Shown: positions 1 to 4,773 of the stretch, one piece after another
How the letters are laid out: each line of letters begins with the position of its first letter
Numbering within the stretch: the first letter of the stretch is position 1
NCBI GenBank assembly: GCA_946618745.1
Contig: CAMOLN010000043.1
Coordinates: forward strand, 1-7,386
DNA from: an uncultured Alphaproteobacteria bacterium
GTDB taxonomy: Bacteria > Pseudomonadota > Alphaproteobacteria > RF32 > CAG-239
Reading direction: 5' to 3'
Length of the DNA: 7,386 nucleotides
Made by a program: the position numbers and the translations under genes
Notes under the pieces: model-generated
Seen by the model: the letters and a program-made list of their open reading frames with translations, nothing else
The model's database searches: none
What the model was told of the DNA's origin: nothing

Positions 1-230
1 TCATAGCCTGCAAATGCTGAAACGAGCATTATTAGAGTACTTTCAGGCAGATGAAAGTTTGTTATTAACGCGTCAATACATTTGAATTCATAGCCCGGAT
101 AAATAAATATTCCGGTATCCCCTTCGTCCTCTTTTATACAGCCGAATTTTGACGCAACGCTTTCAAGAGTTCTTGTACTTGTCGTACCAACGCTGATAAC
201 GCGCTTTTTGTTCTTTTTTGTTTCACGGTC
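1..230 (-). pseudogene. queA: QueA C-terminal fragment (tRNA preQ1 ribosyltransferase-isomerase), truncated
   Basis: QueA transfers and isomerises the ribosyl group of S-adenosylmethionine onto preQ1-modified tRNA to give epoxyqueuosine. Read on the minus strand, the frame gives [17 protein letters not shown], then [10 protein letters not shown], then [20 protein letters not shown]. These are the hallmark QueA blocks in the correct order. The reading frame runs off the window at base 1 shortly after AFAGY, so the last stretch of the protein lies outside. On the other side, homology stops abruptly just upstream of ETKKNKK (about 210-230). The frame stays open but encodes nothing QueA-like, and the plus strand there encodes a metalloprotease homologue, so the N-terminal two thirds of QueA are missing. 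The fragment's five Leu codons are all different and none is TTG, the favoured Leu codon in hppA; this is weak evidence of separate origin. Identity is secure. Whether this is a true pseudogene or an assembly artefact is open. Confidence 0.85.
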
Positions 231-231
231 A

Positions 232-741
232 ATGATGGATTCATCGGTTCGAACATCAATGGAAGTGTTGGCACATGAGTTGACGCATGCTTTTTTTGCT
301 TTGTTGACATTTCACAAAGTGAAAGGATTAAAGATAAATGCTGATGACAGCGGCGGAAGTATGTGTTTTGAAGGTGATGGTAATTGGCTGATAATTATTG
401 CTCCTTATTTTTTTCCTTTATTTGGTTTTATAGCAATGCTGGTTATAACGGTTTATCAGTGGTTTGCGCCGATGAATATTTTGATTTTTATTGTAATGGG
501 TTATATTATAGGCTATCACGTTGATACAGTTTGTTCGCAAATTCATGAAAAGCAAACTGATTTACCAAAAGTGGGATACGGGTTTTGTGCAGTATTTTTG
601 TTGCCGGCCAATTTATGGATGTTGGGTTGGATGTTAGCCTTTAATTCGCGTGGTTGGGGCGGAATTTCGGTTTTTAATAGTTTGATATGGCAACTGGATA
701 AAAAGTTTTTCAGTTATGTGTTGAATTTGATAGGTCTTTAA
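232..741 (+). CDS. M50B-like integral membrane zinc metalloprotease homologue, probably N-terminally truncated
   Basis: This is a small hydrophobic protein with the zinc-protease motif HELTH near its N-terminus, in the context [18 protein letters not shown] glycine-containing loop (DDSGGSM) and a membrane segment beginning around APYFFPLFG follow, then more membrane segments. A later QTDLPK could supply the third, acidic zinc ligand. This order matches the M50B-like peptidase family, intramembrane proteases or their relatives. The start is uncertain. ATG codons at 232 and 235 lack a Shine-Dalgarno sequence, and an in-frame TTG at 208 would lie inside the antisense queA fragment. Relatives usually carry a hydrophobic segment before HExxH that is absent here, so the natural start has probably been lost at the queA junction. 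The stop overlaps the converging Mur ligase stop by 3 nt (bases 738-741 read TTAA). Substrate unknown; protease activity is inferred only from the motif. Confidence 0.7.
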   Translation: MMDSSVRTSMEVLAHELTHAFFALLTFHKVKGLKINADDSGGSMCFEGDGNWLIIIAPYFFPLFGFIAMLVITVYQWFAPMNILIFIVMGYIIGYHVDTVCSQIHEKQTDLPKVGYGFCAVFLLPANLWMLGWMLAFNSRGWGGISVFNSLIWQLDKKFFSYVLNLIGL

Positions 742-2096
742 CGGACTTCGTTTAGAATTGCCCGGCTGAAATCAGCCAAAGAATTATCATGTGCTCCCAT
801 AATAACAATTTTATCTCCGGATTGAACATGTTTCTTGATAAAATCTAAAGTATCGTCTTTTGATTTGGAGAAAAAAGCATTGGAATGCCCGTTTTGTCTT
901 ATGCGATTGATAATATCTTGAGAAGATATATCGGTATCTTCAGGGGCTATTTCATAGATTTCCTGCATAATCATTATATCTTCGGGGGCCAAAGAACGAG
1001 CGATAACGGCAGCAGTTTCTTCACCGGTGTTACGAGCGGAAAAAGAAGTGTGGGGTTGATACATAGCAATAATTCTGCCGCCACCGGATTTTAGAGCGAG
1101 AAGTGAAGCTTCTATTTTACTCGGGTTATGGGCAAAGTCGTTGAAAACGGTTATGTTGTGAACTGATCCCATTTTTTCCAAACGAGTTTTAACACCTTTA
1201 AATCCCTCTAAAGCTTTGGCGGCATCGAAAGCAGCGATGCCGAGTTTGGAACAAACAGCAATAGCGGCTAACGCATTGGCAATGTTAAATTTGCCGATTA
1301 AGGGTAAGGTAAAAGTTTGATTTTGCAAAGTATAAGTGATGGAATCATTATTTAATACGATATTATCTGCATAAAAATCATTTTGAGGATTATTAAGGGA
1401 GAAGGTGGTTAAATGAGGATGAGTTATTTTGGCGTGGTTGGGAAAATCCAAACTTATGACAAGATTTTGCGAATGTTCGGCAAATACGCTGAAATAAGAG
1501 AAGAGTTTTTCCATGGAAGTGTGATCGTGAGAGATGTTAGTAATCAGACCGATAAAAGGATGATATTTTTGGATTGAACCATCGCTTTCATCTGCCTCGA
1601 TGACGCAAATTTCATCTTCATTATATATATAGTTTGGAATACCCTTGTCTGTGGGATAATTACATAATGCGCCGCCATTAATCATACAAGGTTTTTTACC
1701 CAAAACGTTCAGAATATAACCAATCATGGCGGTAACAGTGGTTTTGCCAGCAGTTCCGCCAACGGCAATCCCGTAACGATAAGAAGATAATAATTCCAAT
1801 AGCAAATCAGAGCGATATTTGACCGGAATACCAAGTTTGTGGGCTGCAATTATATCGGGATTGTTTTCTTTTACGGCAGCAGATACGCATAAATATTCAG
1901 TGTCCGGAGTTATCATAGATCCATCTTGAGGGCAAATATGAATTCCGGCTTTTTCTAAAGCTGTTTTGCGATCGGCATCTTTACCAATATCAAAGCTATA
2001 ATCAGATCCGTAAACATCGTATCCTTTGCAAACCATGATTTGTTCAAGAGGGCTTATGCCGTTGCCGGCGGCGCCGCTAAAAGATATTTTTTTCAT
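738..2096 (-). CDS. MurC/Mpl-type Mur ligase family protein (divergent paralogue)
   Basis: This 452-residue protein has the three-domain layout of Mur ligases, which join an amino acid or peptide to UDP-N-acetylmuramate using ATP. The N-terminal Rossmann-like domain has a glycine-rich turn (SGAAGNGISPL) and GYDVYGSD at 25-32. The ATP P-loop is GGTAGKTT at 113-120. EADESDGS at 167-174 and NISHDH at 187-192 are the MurC/Mpl-type central motifs. GKFNIANALAA begins at 268. The C-terminal domain has FNDFAHNP at 318-325 and QPH at 347-349. Length is normal for MurC. Oddities are Ala where MurC and Mpl have His in GTHGKT, and Asn for the second His of the usual AHHP. These, and the setting outside a cell-division gene cluster, argue for a paralogue with an altered substrate rather than housekeeping MurC. 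ATG at 2096 is preceded by AGGA at 7 nt spacing; that site lies beside the stop of the upstream secreted-protein gene, 11 nt away, so the two genes are probably coupled. Confidence 0.85.
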   Translation of the reverse strand: MKKISFSGAAGNGISPLEQIMVCKGYDVYGSDYSFDIGKDADRKTALEKAGIHICPQDGSMITPDTEYLCVSAAVKENNPDIIAAHKLGIPVKYRSDLLLELLSSYRYGIAVGGTAGKTTVTAMIGYILNVLGKKPCMINGGALCNYPTDKGIPNYIYNEDEICVIEADESDGSIQKYHPFIGLITNISHDHTSMEKLFSYFSVFAEHSQNLVISLDFPNHAKITHPHLTTFSLNNPQNDFYADNIVLNNDSITYTLQNQTFTLPLIGKFNIANALAAIAVCSKLGIAAFDAAKALEGFKGVKTRLEKMGSVHNITVFNDFAHNPSKIEASLLALKSGGGRIIAMYQPHTSFSARNTGEETAAVIARSLAPEDIMIMQEIYEIAPEDTDISSQDIINRIRQNGHSNAFFSKSKDDTLDFIKKHVQSGDKIVIMGAHDNSLADFSRAILNEVR

Positions 2097-2107
2097 TTAA
2101 CAGTCCT

Positions 2108-2965
2108 TTACAGTGCATCAATAGTGTTGTTTTCTTGTTGTTTAAGTATTTGAAGATTACGATATTCAATAACCAAGAAGCTTTGATTATCACCATTTAC
2201 GCCGATGCTTAAGGTAGCTTCGACTTCATCATTATGATATGTTGAATACAAAACCGCAGTTCCTGATGCTAATTGAGACAAAAAGTCGGGATTTCCGAGA
2301 GGTGCAGTTTCTTCTATGGTGATTTCTTTTTCTTTATCTTTTTCATCGGGAATAGTTTTGGTGATAGTTGCAGGCGTAAATTGTTGTTGCATGTTGCCGT
2401 ATTTTTTATCCAAGTAATCAGAATAAGTATGATATTGTGCTAAAATGTGCGAGGCTGACGGGGTGTCATTTTCGTATTTAGAGTAAGCTAAAATACGATA
2501 AAGTTGGTCTGTTAAGCCATAAGATACGAATATACGATCAAAAAAATTTATCGGTTTAGGCAGATTTAAGGCTTCAAATGAATTGGGGTGATCTTTTATT
2601 TCAACCAAATTTAATTTGATGCCTTGTTCGCGGGTTGAGGCAATTGAGGAGTTCCAGAGCAATCCGAAAGGAGCCGGAGAGGTTGGGCGCTCATGAAGTT
2701 GTTTGGTTGATTGAGCCGAAGAAACAGAAGAAGGAAGCCCCTTGATGGTAAGGCGATGAGGTGTTTGGCGTAATAAATTTTTAGCGGATTCAACGGCTTG
2801 ATTTTTACTTTTGTCGCTGAGAGAATTATCGGAAGATTTTTGCGGTGCGGCGCGCACGATTATATCAGCATCGTCAAATAAGGTATTTTGCGATACTACA
2901 CCGTCGTCGGCAAAGACGTTGACGGGCCAAAAAGCAATTAATAAAAACAACACAAAATTTTTCAT
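2108..2965 (-). CDS. Secreted or periplasmic protein of unknown function
   Basis: I do not recognise a characterised family. The 285-residue protein opens with a clear Sec signal peptide (MKNFVLFLLIAFWPVNVFA, probable cleavage before DDG at 20). A polar, Ser/Lys/Gln-rich low-complexity segment follows (about 40-95). The more ordered region starts at PFGLLW (99-104) and includes LNLPKPINFFDRIFVSYG (133-150) and a helical stretch with HILAQYHTYSDYLDKKYG. A short charged linker (EKDKEKE, about 208-214) precedes a C-terminal beta-like segment ending near residue 275. No lipobox, catalytic motif or later membrane segment is visible, so it is likely exported and soluble. The start is well supported: AAGGA sits 7 nt before ATG at 2965. 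It is first in an operon with the Mur ligase, which hints at, but does not prove, a cell-envelope role. It is transcribed divergently from the TetR gene. Confidence 0.75.
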   Translation of the reverse strand: MKNFVLFLLIAFWPVNVFADDGVVSQNTLFDDADIIVRAAPQKSSDNSLSDKSKNQAVESAKNLLRQTPHRLTIKGLPSSVSSAQSTKQLHERPTSPAPFGLLWNSSIASTREQGIKLNLVEIKDHPNSFEALNLPKPINFFDRIFVSYGLTDQLYRILAYSKYENDTPSASHILAQYHTYSDYLDKKYGNMQQQFTPATITKTIPDEKDKEKEITIEETAPLGNPDFLSQLASGTAVLYSTYHNDEVEATLSIGVNGDNQSFLVIEYRNLQILKQQENNTIDAL

Positions 2966-2985
2966 CGCAAAATCCTTGTAGTATG

Positions 2986-3066
2986 TTGCAAAATTAAATT
3001 GAAACCAAATACTAACTTGTTTAATATAATCACATGTTTATACAATTTGCAATTTTTTTATTGAAA
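2986..3066. promoter_or_regulatory. Divergent promoter region with paired TTGCAA...ATTGAAA repeats
   Basis: The 113-bp AT-rich gap between the divergent genes contains candidate promoters for both strands. Plus strand: TTGTTT (3017-3022), 18 nt, TACAAT (3041-3046). Minus strand: TTGCAA (3047-3052), 18 nt, TATATT (complement of 3023-3028). The two overlap, so one bound protein could control both directions. A motif TTGCAA-N6/7-ATTGAAA occurs twice in direct orientation, at 2986-3004 and 3047-3066. It flanks the promoter cores and is a candidate operator, perhaps for the adjacent TetR protein. Promoter matches are partial and the AT-richness makes chance matches easy. Confidence 0.4.
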
Positions 3067-3078
3067 TAGTTCAAAGAG

Positions 3079-3696
3079 ATGGAAAATAAGGATGAGAGAT
3101 TAAAAAAATTTGTGCATGAAAGGATGAAAAAAAGCCTGTTGGTAACCGGAAGGAAGTTGGTTGCTGAGGGCGGAATTGAGGCATTGAGTGCGCGCAAATT
3201 GGCGGTAAAAGCTAATTCATCGGTGGGAATGATTTATAATCTTTTCGGAACGATGGACAGCTATGTTTCCGAGCAAAATGTGATTACGTTAACAGAATTG
3301 TATAATCAGTTACAGAAAGTGAGCATGAGCGGTAATGCATTTAACAATTTGAACAGGTATGCTGATGTATTGGCATCTTATATTATAGCGAATCCGAACT
3401 TGTGGGCTTTGTTGTATAATCGACACTTGTCGGCGGGGGCGGTTAAAAGCTCGACGGCCGAAGCGCGAATAATAAAAAAAATAGATTTATTGATTTGTTG
3501 GCAAGTTGCCGGTTTAATCGGGGATATAAGCGTTAAAGAAAAAAGGATGATGATAAAAGTCTTGGAGATGAGCTTGTTTGCCGTGAGCGGATATTTGTTG
3601 GGAAATAAGCTGAACAAAAACTCTGGAGTTAATAAGCGCAATCTTTGCAAGTTGCTGATGAATACTTATGTTGCGGGATTGTATAGTTTGAGGTAG
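3079..3696 (+). CDS. TetR/AcrR-family transcriptional regulator
   Basis: This 205-residue protein has the size and layout of a TetR repressor. The N-terminal DNA-binding domain spans about residues 15-60: a first helix (KKSLLVTGRKLVAEGG), the Ile-Glu-Ala-Leu-Ser turn and the helix-turn-helix LSARKLAVKANSSVGMIYNLFG (36-57), where IYNLFG is the typical end of the recognition helix. The rest (about 65-205) is helical and variable, as expected for the ligand-binding and dimerisation domain; the ligand cannot be inferred. The chosen ATG has only a poor, abutting AAGAG as ribosome site. ATG at 3124 is a possible alternative but would trim the first helix. The next gene starts 1 nt after its stop, so this regulator probably controls, or is controlled with, that membrane protein. 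It also faces the secreted-protein operon across a shared promoter region. The family assignment is confident; the target is inference. Confidence 0.88.
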   Translation: MENKDERLKKFVHERMKKSLLVTGRKLVAEGGIEALSARKLAVKANSSVGMIYNLFGTMDSYVSEQNVITLTELYNQLQKVSMSGNAFNNLNRYADVLASYIIANPNLWALLYNRHLSAGAVKSSTAEARIIKKIDLLICWQVAGLIGDISVKEKRMMIKVLEMSLFAVSGYLLGNKLNKNSGVNKRNLCKLLMNTYVAGLYSLR

Positions 3697-3697
3697 C

Positions 3698-4264
3698 ATG
3701 GAAAATATTTGGTTTATTGTTCAGCTGAAAATTTTGCAGTTTTGGGATTATTTGAATTCTGCAGAATTTTTAGATGCATTTTTTAATAATCGCTTTTATT
3801 TGATTTTAATGGCGGTAGGGTTGGTTCATTTGAAACAGGCTACTTATAGATCAATGTTTTGGGCAGCAGTTATAAATATTCCCGGCACTTTGCTGCATGA
3901 GTTAATGCATTTTATTGTCGGGTTGGTTTTGAATGCCAGACCATGTAATTTTACGATTTTACCTAAGAGATGTCCGGAAGGATATGTGATGGGAAGTGTG
4001 GGCTTTCGTAATGCTACTTTTTATAATGCACTGCCGTCTGCATTAGCGCCTTTGGCATTGTTGCCACTGGGATATTATATAAATAAAATGGTGTTGCCGG
4101 AATTAGAGCCTACTTTAATTAACTGTATTTTATATATGTTGTTGCAAATTATATTGATAGAAAATGCCATGCCTTCGAAAACCGATTTTAAGGTGGCAAT
4201 GATGTATAAAAGCGGAGTGATTTTTTATTTGATAATTGGAATCGCTGCGTTATCAATGTTATGA
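3698..4264 (+). CDS. Small integral membrane protein with M50-like HELMH zinc-protease motif
   Basis: This 188-residue protein is mostly hydrophobic, with membrane segments around residues 33-45, 55-80, 110-128, 138-156 and 170-187. HELMH at 67-71 sits inside a hydrophobic helix (TLLHELMHFIVGLVL), as in membrane-embedded zinc metalloproteases of the M50 type. NALPSALAPLALLPLG (110-125) resembles the membrane segment that follows the active site in such proteins, and KTDFK (161-165) could provide a third zinc ligand. The layout parallels the M50B-like gene at 232-741 (HELxH, then a proline-containing membrane segment, then TD plus Lys), but the sequences are far apart. GAGG lies 4 nt before ATG at 3698. 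The start is 1 nt past the TetR stop, so translation is probably coupled. Substrate unknown. It might be a catalytically idle relative; activity is inferred from the motif only. Confidence 0.7.
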   Translation: MENIWFIVQLKILQFWDYLNSAEFLDAFFNNRFYLILMAVGLVHLKQATYRSMFWAAVINIPGTLLHELMHFIVGLVLNARPCNFTILPKRCPEGYVMGSVGFRNATFYNALPSALAPLALLPLGYYINKMVLPELEPTLINCILYMLLQIILIENAMPSKTDFKVAMMYKSGVIFYLIIGIAALSML

Positions 4265-4300
4265 GATAAGGACTTACTGTGTAGATAAATGCCTTTATTA

Positions 4301-4329
4301 TTGACAAGAGAGAATTTTGTTATTGTAAT
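4301..4329 (+). promoter_or_regulatory. Strong sigma70-type promoter (TTGACA-17-TGTAAT)
   Basis: A perfect -35 hexamer TTGACA (4301-4306) is separated by exactly 17 nt from TGTAAT (4324-4329, five of six consensus bases). Transcription would begin near 4336. It lies just after the upstream operon and drives the structured RNA region that ends at the terminator at 4559-4603. It is the best promoter match I found in the window. Confidence 0.65.
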
Positions 4330-4335
4330 GGACAT

Positions 4336-4603
4336 ACTTTATTATATTTGATAAATTATTGTTCGACAGTTTCGGCTTAGGCCGTCTGTATATTTTATGT
4401 TTAACCTTCAAAAAAATTAATGCTATGAAAAAGGTAAACATCGCCGACACTCGTTCAACTCGCTGTGATTCTTCCTAAACTCCAGACCCTTTTAGGAAGA
4501 CTTTGTGTGAGTTAGCAGTGGCAATCGGCAAAGTTGCGCGTCCTTTTAACGGATGCTTGAAGGGGACCGCTTGTGGTTGCAAGCTGTCTCCTTCTATTTT
4601 TTT
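4336..4603 (+). ncRNA. Candidate structured RNA, about 268 nt (small RNA or attenuator leader of hppA)
   Basis: The segment lies between a near-consensus promoter and an intrinsic terminator, contains no convincing gene and is rich in helices. Hairpin A pairs 4366-4369 with 4386-4389 and 4373-4376 with 4381-4384. Main stem B is nested: 4443-4447/4525-4529, 4448-4451/4517-4520, 4457-4461/4509-4513, then a perfect 10-bp helix 4470-4479/4491-4500 capped by a pyrimidine-rich 11-nt loop (4480-4490). Hairpin C pairs 4538-4543 with 4551-4556. The terminator hairpin follows. I looked for tmRNA, SRP RNA, RNase P and 6S hallmarks and recognised none. It could be a free small RNA or the leader of hppA, whose start is 170 nt beyond the terminator. 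The structures were read by eye; the class is unknown. Confidence 0.5.
4559..4603 (+). terminator. Intrinsic terminator of the structured RNA
   Basis: A 9-bp stem (4559-4567 with 4586-4594, one G-T pair), one C/T mismatch and a further 6-bp stem (4569-4574 with 4579-4584, one G-T pair) close a GGTT tetraloop. The stem is followed by T-A and then seven T residues (4597-4603). This is a textbook rho-independent terminator on the plus strand. Confidence 0.85.
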
Positions 4604-4668
4604 AAATGAAATTTCAGCATTACAGTGTCATTGGTAAAGACGGAAAAATTAATTGATTTTTTAGACTC

Positions 4669-4698
4669 TTGTCATTATGATTTGTTTCATAATATAAC
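4669..4698 (+). promoter_or_regulatory. hppA: Candidate hppA promoter (TTGTCA-18-TATAAC)
   Basis: TTGTCA (4669-4674) and TATAAC (4693-4698) each match five of six consensus bases, with 18 nt between them. TAATAT at 4690-4695 with a 15-nt spacer is a poorer alternative. Transcription would start near 4705, downstream of the leader terminator, so hppA could be expressed independently of the upstream RNA. The predicted start falls on a palindrome at 4702-4713. Confidence 0.5.
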
Positions 4699-4701
4699 GA
4701 A

Positions 4702-4713
4702 TCGGCAAGCCGA
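4702..4713. promoter_or_regulatory. Palindrome TCGGC-AA-GCCGA at the predicted hppA transcription start
   Basis: A perfect 5-bp inverted repeat with a 2-nt centre overlaps the predicted start of transcription. It is better placed as a protein-binding operator than as an RNA hairpin, because a 2-nt loop is too small. The left half with its flank, AATCGGCAA (4700-4708), also occurs at 4523-4531 in the 3' strand of stem B of the structured RNA. The function is inferred from symmetry and position only. Confidence 0.35.
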
Positions 4714-4773
4714 AGTTTAAAGGGTTGTGAGGTTATATTTGTTATTTGTGTTTAAACTATTAAGGAATCTAAA

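Noticed and set aside
720..760. Bidirectional terminator between the converging M50B-like and Mur ligase genes
   Set aside because: The stops overlap at TTAA, and no hairpin with a T-tract is visible around them, so termination must occur elsewhere or be Rho-dependent.
885..1094. Plus-strand frame of 69 residues inside the Mur ligase gene
   Set aside because: It is antisense to a well-supported enzyme with intact motifs, with no ribosome site or recognisable domain.
3378..3699. Minus-strand frames opposite the TetR gene
   Set aside because: They are shadows of the regulator's coding strand, with no ribosome site and no family resemblance.
4425..4478. Short frame in the structured RNA encoding MKKVNIADTRSTRCDSS, a possible leader peptide
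   Set aside because: There is no Shine-Dalgarno sequence before the ATG, there is no run of one amino acid typical of attenuator peptides, and the 3' part lies in a strong RNA helix.
4336..4603. Known RNA classes: tmRNA, SRP RNA, RNase P RNA, 6S RNA
   Set aside because: I found no tag-peptide frame or T-loop, no GGAAGGAAGC-type SRP apex and no RNase P core. The helix order does not show a convincing 6S bubble. 6S cannot be fully excluded without a covariance search.
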